In this document: one piece after another, positions 1-6,963 of the stretch
Numbering within the stretch: position 1 is the first letter of the stretch
Layout of the letters: every line of letters starts with the position of its first letter
Origin: Leptolinea sp.
GTDB lineage: Bacteria > Chloroflexota > Anaerolineae > Anaerolineales > Anaerolineaceae
Reading direction: 5' to 3'
Length of the DNA: 10,933 nucleotides
Assembly (NCBI GenBank): GCA_022837205.1
Contig: JALHEL010000026.1
Coordinates: 1 to 10,933 of the forward strand
The notes under the pieces: generated by a model
What the model saw: the letters and a program-made list of their open reading frames with translations, nothing else
Told to the model about the DNA's origin: nothing
The model's database searches: none
Made by a program: the position numbers and the translations under genes

Positions 1-40
1 TGACAAGATCTTTATCTTCTAACCAATTACTTGAACTCAT
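1..40 (-). CDS. 5' end of an unidentified gene (partial, runs off the window)
   Basis: An ATG at 38-40 opens a frame that stays open to the window edge and encodes MSSSNWLEDKDLV. It is preceded by a GGAG ribosome binding site (about 46-49) at good spacing and starts 14 bp after the folC stop codon, on the same strand. This looks like the next gene of the same transcription unit. Thirteen residues are too few to assign a family, so no function is proposed. Confidence 0.55.
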   Translation of the reverse strand, partial: MSSSNWLEDKDLV

Positions 41-54
41 TTAAACTCCAAATG

Positions 55-1452
55 TTATTTTTTCTTTTCAAAATACTTCATATCGGGATTACGCTTCATC
101 AAAAGTTCGCGAATCCCCGCCGTAACAAAAAGGCTGCCCGTAACAATATAAACATTATTTTTATCACCGTTGTCTATATCTCGTAAAGCGAGTTCCAAAG
201 ATTCCCGAATGACAGCCGGTCTGCCGTTTGAAAGCACTTCATCATAAATTTGTTTTGTTTCCATTGATCTTGGATGAGTTGAACGGGTAACAATAAAATC
301 ACTGACAAACGGCGCAAGTATCCTGATCATTCCGCTTAAATCTTTATCCTCGGAACAACCGAAAACACAGGTTATCCTCTTTGTCCCATAAAAACGATTC
401 AATGTCATGACAAGTTTTTCAATCGAATCCGGATTATGCGCCCCGTCTAAAATAACCGGCGGATCAATCGATACTTTCTCAAACCTGCATGGCCAAAAAG
501 TCTTCGCTAATCCATCGCTGATACTTTTCTCATTTATTTTATCCGCAAAAGATCTGATTTTCATTAACGCTGCGAATGCGATCACGGCATTGATAGATTG
601 ATGATATCCCGCAAGCGGAATATCAACTTCCCAAGGTTTCCATATACTCTTTTCTCTATTTTCCAGCCAATTCCGCAATGCATTTTGTTCCTTACGCTCC
701 CAGATCATCAGTCTTTGACCGTCCACGGAATCCTTTAATGGAACAAAGCCATAATTTTTATCCACATCAATCCATTCGGCATTTCTTTCTTCGGCTATTT
801 TTCGGATCACTTCCATAGCTTTCGGATCTTGAGCAGCTGCGATCAAAGGAACATTCCGCTTAATAATGCCGCCTTTTTCGGTGGCGATTTTCTCGATAGT
901 GTCCCCGAGAAAATTCATATGATCCATCGAAATTGAGGTAATTACCGTCAAAACCGGATGGACAACATTTGTTGAATCCAATCTCCCCCCTAATCCGGTT
1001 TCGACAACAGCATATTCCACTTTCTGTTCGCGAAAGTATTCAAAAGCTATCGCTGTCATCATATCGAACGAACTGGGCGGGTTGGCAGGATCGATTTTCT
1101 CAATAACTTTCTCTGTCAATTGAATCAATTCTGCGTCTGATATCATCTTCCCATCCACTTGAATCCGTTCATTAAAGTGAATCAAGTGCGGAGAAGTGTA
1201 AAGTCCGGTTTTATATCCCGATGCTCGTAACCCTTCATAAATCATTGTGCAAACCGAGCCCTTGCCTTTTGTTCCGGCAATATGAATGCATCGATATGCT
1301 TCTTGCGGGTTATTCAATCGGTTCAGAAGCTCTGTAATTCGATTCAAAGAAAAAACTGCGGAGGAAATTTCCTCCGCATGTGTCATACTGTAATCTACAA
1401 AGGAATATATTGCATCAAGTGCATCATCAATCGTTTCTAAATGAGCCAACAT
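55..1452 (-). CDS. folC: Bifunctional dihydrofolate synthase / folylpolyglutamate synthase
   Basis: A 465-residue cytoplasmic Mur-ligase-family enzyme. FolC adds glutamate to dihydropteroate and then extends the glutamate tail of folates, using ATP. Visible motifs are the P-loop HIAGTKGKGS (residues 57-66), TSPHLIHFNERI (86-97), VVETGLGGRLDSTN (149-162), SISMDHMNFLG (173-183), GYHQSINAV (282-290), WPCRFE (320-325) and LDGAHNPDS (335-343). Length is near the usual 420-460. The ATG at 1450-1452 fits the family N-terminus, but no good Shine-Dalgarno sequence precedes it, so initiation may be weak or depend on upstream translation. It lies 53 bp downstream of treS on the same strand with no clear terminator between, so read-through from the sugar operon is possible. 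A functional link between folate and trehalose is not evident. Whether it performs both activities cannot be decided from sequence alone; bacteria with a single copy usually have the bifunctional form. Confidence 0.93.
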   Translation of the reverse strand: MLAHLETIDDALDAIYSFVDYSMTHAEEISSAVFSLNRITELLNRLNNPQEAYRCIHIAGTKGKGSVCTMIYEGLRASGYKTGLYTSPHLIHFNERIQVDGKMISDAELIQLTEKVIEKIDPANPPSSFDMMTAIAFEYFREQKVEYAVVETGLGGRLDSTNVVHPVLTVITSISMDHMNFLGDTIEKIATEKGGIIKRNVPLIAAAQDPKAMEVIRKIAEERNAEWIDVDKNYGFVPLKDSVDGQRLMIWERKEQNALRNWLENREKSIWKPWEVDIPLAGYHQSINAVIAFAALMKIRSFADKINEKSISDGLAKTFWPCRFEKVSIDPPVILDGAHNPDSIEKLVMTLNRFYGTKRITCVFGCSEDKDLSGMIRILAPFVSDFIVTRSTHPRSMETKQIYDEVLSNGRPAVIRESLELALRDIDNGDKNNVYIVTGSLFVTAGIRELLMKRNPDMKYFEKKK

Positions 1453-1505
1453 GCTGCTTATTTTACCGTTAATTCGCTTGTTTTTTTATAATAAACAACT
1501 TTTTG

Positions 1506-3131
1506 TTAGCCGATTGATTTCTTTCGTTGCAGCCAATAAAATATTCTGGGGTTCAAATCAAGCTCGGTATCTCGATTACCGGCAATGGTAAAATCAGGCT
1601 GAATCAAATCGGTATAAATCCCGGGTTCAAAGTCAAGTTGAAAATGCATCGGATAGTCGCTCATGTTATGTATCACATACACAAGATCATTTTCTGAACG
1701 TCGAATATATGCCAATACTTTTACTTCGCTTCCGGTCGTAATCCATTCTAATTCTCCTTCTCCCAACGCTTCGGAAGCTTTTCGAATGCGAATTAATCTC
1801 CTCAACCAATTCAGGTTTGAATCCGGATCATCTTCCTGTTGCATCACATTTACATTTTGATAACCATATTTCTCATCGGTAATCGCAGGTAAATAAGTAC
1901 GGTCGGCTGTTGAAAATCCGCCGTTTTTCGTATCATCCCATTGCATCGGTGTTCGCACACCGTTCCGATCAAATAAGTTAATATTATCTCCCATCCCGAT
2001 TTCGTCGCCATAATACAGAACAGGCGATCCCGGTAAAGTAAAAATCAAGGAAAATGCCAATCCGATCTTTTTCCGATCATTATCCAACAGCGGATATAAT
2101 CTTCGTCGAATCCCCAAGTTCAAGCGCATTTCTTTTTGCGGAGCATAAAATGCCCACATCCATTGTCGATCCTCTTCGGATACCATCTCGAGCGTCAATT
2201 CATCATGATTTCTTAGGAAGGTACTCCATTGACAATTTTCCGGAATCTCCGGCGTCTCTTGCATAATTTGCACCAACGAAGAAGCATCCTGTTTCCCGAT
2301 AGACATAAATATTCTCGGCATTAAAGGAAAATGAAATCCCAATTGAAATTCATCACCGTCTCCGAAGTATTCCCGGACATCCCGCGGCCATTGATTCGCC
2401 TCGCATAATAAAATTGTTCCCGGAAATTCCAGATCCATCATTTTTCTGATTTCTTTAAGATATGCGTGCGTTTCCGGCAAATTTTCATTAATCGTTCCTT
2501 CTCTCTCAAAAAGGTATGGTACGGCATCCGCCCGAAACCCGTCAATGCCCAGATTAAGCCAATAACGCATCACATTCTTCATTTCTTCGTGAACTTCGGG
2601 GTTGTCATAATTTAGATCCGGTTGGGAAGGATAAAATCGGTGCCAATAATAAGCCCCCGCTTCCTCATCCCAAGTCCAGTTTGATTCTTGTGAATCAACG
2701 AAAATAATTCGGGTCCCCTGATATTTCGTATCGGTATCGCTCCAGACAAAATAATTGCGATATTTCGAATTCGGATCTTTTCTGGCGGATTGAAACCAAG
2801 GATGTTGATCGGAGCAATGATTGAGTACCAAATCGGTAATAACTCTCATTCCTCTTTGATGAATCTCATTAAAGAGTTGTTTTAAGTCGTCCAATGTTCC
2901 AAACGGTTCAAATACTCCATAAAAATCGGAGATGTCATATCCGTCATCTTTCAGCGGGGATTTATAGGTCGGCATTAACCAAATACAATCCGTCCCCAAA
3001 TTCCGCACATAATCCAGTTTTTGAATAATTCCTTGAAAATCTCCGTATCCATCTCCGTTTGAATCATAAAAAGATCGGGGATAAATTTGATAAAATATCG
3101 CGTTTTTATACCATAGAGGATTGATATTCAC
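1506..3131 (-). CDS. treS: Trehalose synthase (maltose alpha-D-glucosyltransferase), GH13
   Basis: A 541-residue GH13 enzyme that interconverts maltose and trehalose in the cytoplasm (EC 5.4.99.16). The N-terminus (WYKNAIFYQIYPRSFYDSNG) and the block SPLKDDGYDISDFYGV match TreS closely. Conserved region I is DLVLNH (100-105). The nucleophile region is DGFRADAVPYLFEREGT with D202, the acid/base is LLCEANQWP with E244, and the transition-state Asp is RNHDELTLE with D310. EGTINENLPETHAYLK, FHFPLMPRIF, GDEIGMGDNI and NGVRTPMQW are TreS-like stretches that separate it from oligo-1,6-glucosidases. Translation appears to start at GTG (3129-3131), with AAGGAG about 6 nt upstream. There is no fused maltokinase domain. 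It lies 108 bp after the second permease, behind a terminator-like hairpin. With an alpha-glucoside importer upstream, it probably processes imported maltose or trehalose. The direction in the cell, catabolic or osmoprotectant-making, is inference. Confidence 0.92.
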   Translation of the reverse strand: MNINPLWYKNAIFYQIYPRSFYDSNGDGYGDFQGIIQKLDYVRNLGTDCIWLMPTYKSPLKDDGYDISDFYGVFEPFGTLDDLKQLFNEIHQRGMRVITDLVLNHCSDQHPWFQSARKDPNSKYRNYFVWSDTDTKYQGTRIIFVDSQESNWTWDEEAGAYYWHRFYPSQPDLNYDNPEVHEEMKNVMRYWLNLGIDGFRADAVPYLFEREGTINENLPETHAYLKEIRKMMDLEFPGTILLCEANQWPRDVREYFGDGDEFQLGFHFPLMPRIFMSIGKQDASSLVQIMQETPEIPENCQWSTFLRNHDELTLEMVSEEDRQWMWAFYAPQKEMRLNLGIRRRLYPLLDNDRKKIGLAFSLIFTLPGSPVLYYGDEIGMGDNINLFDRNGVRTPMQWDDTKNGGFSTADRTYLPAITDEKYGYQNVNVMQQEDDPDSNLNWLRRLIRIRKASEALGEGELEWITTGSEVKVLAYIRRSENDLVYVIHNMSDYPMHFQLDFEPGIYTDLIQPDFTIAGNRDTELDLNPRIFYWLQRKKSIG

Positions 3132-3184
3132 GAAAACTCCTTAATAAGAAATAAGAGTCTGACAAAATACGCACAATTGATTTC

Positions 3185-3224
3185 AAAAAACGATCCCCGT
3201 AGGATATTTCTTCCATGCGGGGAT
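3185..3224 (-). terminator. Rho-independent terminator or attenuator between permease gene and treS
   Basis: On the minus strand the arm ATCCCCG (3218-3224) pairs perfectly with CGGGGAT (3193-3199), with an inner 3-bp extension (GGA/TCC). After two bases comes a run of six T (3185-3190). It begins 15 bp after the permease stop and ends about 54 bp before the treS start. A GC-rich stem followed directly by a U-tract is the classic intrinsic terminator layout. The fairly large apical and internal loops suggest incomplete termination, so treS may be expressed by read-through at lower level than the transporter, or from its own promoter, which I could not identify. Confidence 0.65.
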
Positions 3225-3239
3225 GCCAATAATCTTTGA

Positions 3240-4367
3240 TTATCCCTTTACCGATCCCGCCATCATCCCGCGTACAAAATACTTTTGTAAGGAGAAGAAT
3301 ACGGTCATCGGAATAATCATCGAGATAAATGCACCGGCTGTCAGTAAATGCCAATCTTGACCTTTGGTTCCGACCATATTTGCCAAGGTTTGTGTAACGA
3401 CCTCATTTGTTCCGCCGCCTAAGACCACCAAAGCGACCAGGTAGTCATTCCAAACCCAAAGGAATTGAAAGATAGCAAAAGATGCGATTGCCGGGACGGA
3501 TAATGGCAGAATTAATTTGGTAAAGATCGAAAAATTCGTTGCTCCGTCAATAAATGCCGATTCAAGAATATCCCTCGGGATTTCACTGATGTAATTAAAT
3601 AACAGATAAATCGCCAATGGTAACCCAAACCCTGTATGTGCCAGCCAGATTCCCAAGAAAGTCCCATTTAAATGGATCCGGGAAAAATCTTGCAACACCG
3701 GAACAATAGCGATTTGAAGCGGTACCACCAACAGCGCTACAACCATCGTAAAAAGAATCTTACGCCCGGGAAAATTCAGCCATGCAAATCCGTAGGCGGC
3801 AAATATTGCAATGGTAATCGGAATAATTGTCGCCGGTATCGTTACGGTTAATGAATTGATAAAAGAATTACTGAGATCCGATCCGTTACGGGTGAGTAAT
3901 TTTCCATCTTCGCCCTTATAGGTGATCTTTTTTCCGCTTAATACATTGCGATAGTTTTCCAAAGTTAAATCCGTTTCAAATCCGGTCCAACGCCTTTCAT
4001 AAATTTTTAGTGTCCTGCTTCGTTTGGCGCCGTAGTATTGGATTTTTTCTCCGCTTTTTGTGATAACACCGTTTTTCCAAAAAGAATAATCACCGGAAAT
4101 TTCCTGTCCGTCTTCCGATACAAACTTGATTTCACCGTTCAGATCGACATCGGCATCAAGTTTATATTCACCGATTTCGACCCATTCTTTATGCGGAAAA
4201 ACAGTCCACCAACCGCTGTTGAAAATTCTTTCAGATTGCCGGAAAGATGTGATCAAGATCCCAAAAATCGGAACTACGAAGACAGCCGAAATTAAGATGA
4301 GGACCAAATTAACGATAAAAGAAGATGTCTTTTTCTGACTTTTATAACTTTTTTCTTTTTGAGCCAT
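3240..4367 (-). CDS. Carbohydrate ABC transporter permease, MalG/AglG type
   Basis: A 375-residue inner-membrane subunit of a CUT1 sugar importer. A first membrane segment (about 18-42) is followed by an unusually long extracytoplasmic stretch of about 125 residues (43-168) rich in charged and aromatic residues. Five more membrane segments follow (about 170-195, 203-225, 235-260, 290-315 and 342-364). The coupling motif that docks on the ATPase is ESAFIDGATNFSIFTKLILP (269-288), the EAA loop. Alpha-glucoside permeases (AglG-like) are known to be longer than MalG here, and most MalG proteins are about 280-300 residues. The start ATG overlaps the upstream permease stop in TGATG, which implies translational coupling, and a GGAAGG ribosome binding site lies upstream. 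Substrate is inferred from treS and the binding-protein type, so no AglG/ThuG name is assigned. Confidence 0.9.
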   Translation of the reverse strand: MAQKEKSYKSQKKTSSFIVNLVLILISAVFVVPIFGILITSFRQSERIFNSGWWTVFPHKEWVEIGEYKLDADVDLNGEIKFVSEDGQEISGDYSFWKNGVITKSGEKIQYYGAKRSRTLKIYERRWTGFETDLTLENYRNVLSGKKITYKGEDGKLLTRNGSDLSNSFINSLTVTIPATIIPITIAIFAAYGFAWLNFPGRKILFTMVVALLVVPLQIAIVPVLQDFSRIHLNGTFLGIWLAHTGFGLPLAIYLLFNYISEIPRDILESAFIDGATNFSIFTKLILPLSVPAIASFAIFQFLWVWNDYLVALVVLGGGTNEVVTQTLANMVGTKGQDWHLLTAGAFISMIIPMTVFFSLQKYFVRGMMAGSVKG

Positions 4368-5461
4368 CAGAACACCTTCCTTTCATTAAACTGCCGGAGA
4401 TTCATGATCATAACCGGAACGACCAGAATTAGCAGAACAATCGCAATGGCTGATGCACGTCCGATGTTATAGTACAAGAAACGTTGATTATAGAATTCGT
4501 TGGCAATTACATTGGTCCCATAATTGCCTCCTGTCATAGATTGGACGACATCAAATGTCTTCAGACTGAAAATAGCAACCGTTGTGGTAACCGCGATCAA
4601 TGATCCTTTAATCACCGGAATGATGATTTTGAAAAAAATAGTGGTCTCCGATGCGCCGTCTATTCTTGCCGCTTCCAACAACTCTTCCGGAATTCCCTTA
4701 ATAGCGGATGAAAGGATCACCATACAATATCCGGTTTCCAACCAAATCATGATCACAATCAGTAGAATATTATTCCAAAACGGAATTTGCAGCCAGGCAT
4801 GTGGTTGTCCGCCAAAGGACATGACGATAGCGTTTAGCAACCCTGTTTCCACTCCTTGTCCCTTGTAGTTATAAATAAATTTCCAAATCACGCCGGCTCC
4901 GATGAATGAAATAGCCATGGGAGTGAAAATGATGGATTTATAAACTTTTTCATACTTGGACCGATCCGCCAAAACCGCTATCAGCAACCCTAAAAATACG
5001 CTGAAAAAAGTTCCCAAAATCAGCCAGAGCAAATTATTCCGAAATACGATCAGCATTTGATCATCGGTAAATGCATATTTATAATTCTGCAATCCGACCC
5101 AATTTTTTGCATCCGCATCTTTTAATGAACTGATTAAAGTTCGAAATACCGGCAATGTTAAAGCCCAAATCAATATAATAACTGCCGGACCGACAAATAT
5201 ATACGGTTGAATCCTCGCTGTCCATTTCGGCGAAAAATGTTCTACAATCCAGTTGACTCCAGTGTAAAATAAGACAACCGTACTAACTCCCCAAACGATT
5301 GCAAATAAAGCAGAGGGTATTTTAAGATGGTTCGTATCTAAAAATGTTATGATTCTGACTCCGGCAGTAAAAATCAGAATAATTCCTGCCAAAATCAGGA
5401 TCATTTTGAAGAAAAGGACAATTTTGCTCGGGCTTTTCCCGAAAGTTTGTGTTTTATTCAT
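4367..5461 (-). CDS. Carbohydrate ABC transporter permease, MalF/AglF type
   Basis: A 364-residue inner-membrane subunit of the same CUT1 importer. About eight membrane segments are visible: two extra N-terminal ones (about 15-40 and 50-70), then a core of six (about 87-110, 142-165, 175-197, 229-255, 284-303 and 335-357). The EAA coupling loop is EAARIDGASETTIFFKIIIP (263-282). The block SLKDADAKNWVGLQNYKYAF (112-131) is the usual extracytoplasmic start of the permease domain. The extra N-terminal pair of helices resembles MalF and AglF. The start ATG (5459-5461) has a strong AGGAGGG site just upstream. It is separated from the binding-protein gene by 135 bp with a hairpin and is coupled to the next permease by a one-base stop/start overlap. 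Confidence 0.91.
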   Translation of the reverse strand: MNKTQTFGKSPSKIVLFFKMILILAGIILIFTAGVRIITFLDTNHLKIPSALFAIVWGVSTVVLFYTGVNWIVEHFSPKWTARIQPYIFVGPAVIILIWALTLPVFRTLISSLKDADAKNWVGLQNYKYAFTDDQMLIVFRNNLLWLILGTFFSVFLGLLIAVLADRSKYEKVYKSIIFTPMAISFIGAGVIWKFIYNYKGQGVETGLLNAIVMSFGGQPHAWLQIPFWNNILLIVIMIWLETGYCMVILSSAIKGIPEELLEAARIDGASETTIFFKIIIPVIKGSLIAVTTTVAIFSLKTFDVVQSMTGGNYGTNVIANEFYNQRFLYYNIGRASAIAIVLLILVVPVMIMNLRQFNERKVF

Positions 5462-5547
5462 TTAACCCTCCTTTTCTATACACCATGGGGGTAAAAAGAA
5501 TGATCCGAATTTCAGGTTCGGTACCAAGTAAGAAAGAACAGAAACAG

Positions 5548-5575
5548 GGGTGCCTCCGCTTTCACGGAGGCACTC
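5548..5575 (-). other. Stable intercistronic hairpin after the binding-protein gene
   Basis: GTGCCTCCG (5550-5558 on plus) pairs perfectly with CGGAGGCAC (5565-5573) around a 6-nt loop, and the stem can extend by a wobble and a further G-C pair. It begins about 21 bp after the binding-protein stop codon. Only a loose pyrimidine tract (CTGTTTCTGTTCTTTCTT) follows in the minus direction, not a clean U-run. A second weak 5-bp stem (CCGAA/TTCGG, 5505-5521) followed by TTCTTTTT lies further downstream. The likely role is partial termination or protection of the mRNA 3' end, so that binding protein is made in excess of permeases, as known for malE/malF. That role is inference; the hairpin itself is seen. 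Confidence 0.75.
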
Positions 5576-5596
5576 ATTCTTACAACAGGTTCGGTA

Positions 5597-6913
5597 TTAT
5601 TGCTCCCAGCCCTTATCGATATTTTTCACAACTGTGTCAATATCTGTCCCGGTAACCAAGTCAACCATACCTTTCCAAAATGTTCCGGATCCGACCGCAG
5701 CCGGCATTTGATCCGAACCGTCAAAACTGAAAGAGGTCGCATCATTAATCATTTGCGATATCTTCGCGTCTGTAGCGTTTGCATACCAAGAAGGATCGGC
5801 ATCTTTTCCGGGGAACATCGCTCCGCCGTTGGCAAGCCAAACTTTCAATGATTCGCCGTGAGTAAAGAATTCAAGGGTAGCTTTGACTTCATCACGATCA
5901 TGTCCTTTGAAAACACTGTATACATCGCCGGCGCCTAAGAACGGTCTTCCGTATTGCTCGTCAATGGGAGGAAGATAAAACACATCATAATCGACTCCCG
6001 GTACCGCATCTTCAGGGAAATAAGCTGTGATAAAGTTTCCCAGAGAATACATCATACAACCGTTGGTATCATAAAAAAGCGGTTTGACGGCTTCACCGAA
6101 ATTTGTTGTCGCAATCGCTTCTCTTCCGCCATAAACAAATCCATCTGTAAAGAAGATTTCGCTCATAATTTCAAGTGCGCGGCGAACTTCCGGGCTGTCA
6201 AACTTCAGTTCGCCGGTTGTCCACTTCTTATAATTTTCCAGCGAAGTGGTCCGCAGCATGATATTTTCGACCCAATCTGTCGCCGGCCAACCGGTCCCCG
6301 CACCGCCTTCGATTCCAAGGCACCACGGAGTTTCACCATCGGCAACCATTTGTTTGGAAAGATCTACCATTTCCTGCCAGGTTTCCGGAGTTTCATAACC
6401 GGCTTCTTCCCAAACTTTCGGGCGATAATACACCTGTGATTTGGCGTTGTTACGAGCCCAAATTCCACCCATAATCATTTCGCCTTTTTCATTGGGAACG
6501 GTCGCCAAATCCAGCCAGGCTTGTGAATAATTTTCTTTCAACCAGTCTTCGGATATAAAATCGCGAACGTCAACGATATATCCTTTTTTAGCCAGATTAG
6601 CCATTCCGCCGGGTTGAGGGAAATCCGCGATATCGGGGGCGTTTCCGCCTTCGACACGCATTTGGATTGTTGATTCAAAATCTTTATTTCCGATATATTG
6701 AATATCAATCCCCGTTTTTTCTTCGAAATCTTTTATGGATGCTTCAAACAATACTTGGTCATTATCAATGAATGGTCCATCCAGAGTCACGATTTTTCCC
6801 TTAAATTCGCCATCATAAGCCCGCTCAAGATAGGTTTTATCCTGTGCGGAGACCATTGCGGCAGCTCCGAACAGCATTGTAACTGCCAAAATTAAAGAAA
6901 ATACTTTTTTCAT
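5597..6913 (-). CDS. Secreted sugar-binding protein of the ABC importer, alpha-glucoside (AglE/ThuE) type
   Basis: A 438-residue solute-binding protein that captures sugar outside the cytoplasmic membrane and delivers it to the two permeases. The start is placed at the ATG at 6911-6913 because AGGAGGAG lies directly upstream and a classic signal peptide follows: MKKVFSLILAVTMLFGAAAM, then VSA, with a likely signal peptidase I cut after A23. An in-frame upstream ATG (6943) would add ten residues before the signal and lacks support. There is no lipobox cysteine, so this is not an obvious lipoprotein. The mature N-terminal part has GKIVTLDGPFIDNDQ, FEEKTGIDIQYIGNKDFEST and VEGGNAPDIADFPQPGGM, typical of alpha-glucoside binding proteins of the CUT1 class. 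Tryptophans and tyrosines suited to sugar stacking are frequent. It lies 50 bp after the LacI gene. Exact ligand (maltose, trehalose, sucrose or similar) is not decided by sequence. Confidence 0.9.
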   Translation of the reverse strand: MKKVFSLILAVTMLFGAAAMVSAQDKTYLERAYDGEFKGKIVTLDGPFIDNDQVLFEASIKDFEEKTGIDIQYIGNKDFESTIQMRVEGGNAPDIADFPQPGGMANLAKKGYIVDVRDFISEDWLKENYSQAWLDLATVPNEKGEMIMGGIWARNNAKSQVYYRPKVWEEAGYETPETWQEMVDLSKQMVADGETPWCLGIEGGAGTGWPATDWVENIMLRTTSLENYKKWTTGELKFDSPEVRRALEIMSEIFFTDGFVYGGREAIATTNFGEAVKPLFYDTNGCMMYSLGNFITAYFPEDAVPGVDYDVFYLPPIDEQYGRPFLGAGDVYSVFKGHDRDEVKATLEFFTHGESLKVWLANGGAMFPGKDADPSWYANATDAKISQMINDATSFSFDGSDQMPAAVGSGTFWKGMVDLVTGTDIDTVVKNIDKGWEQ

Positions 6914-6963
6914 TTCTCCTCCTGAAAATAAAATGGTTAACACCTTTTTGAGGCGTTATGAAA

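Noticed and set aside
1453..1505. Terminator between treS and folC
   Set aside because: There is an A/T run but only a trivial AAC/GTT stem, with no GC-rich hairpin in front of it.
3106..3354. 82-codon minus-strand frame bridging the permease end and treS start
   Set aside because: It overlaps both well-supported genes in another frame and contains the terminator-like hairpin; no family resemblance.
4524..4868. 114-codon plus-strand open frame inside the MalF-type permease gene
   Set aside because: Antisense to membrane-segment codons of a clear permease; its composition is the mirror of those codons and no start signal is seen.
5954..6439. 161-codon open frame on the plus strand inside the binding-protein gene
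   Set aside because: It is antisense to a strongly supported gene, has no ribosome binding site and no recognisable family features.
6914..6943. Upstream start for the binding protein at 6943
   Set aside because: It would read through the AGGAGGAG ribosome binding site as codons and put ten residues before a textbook signal peptide.
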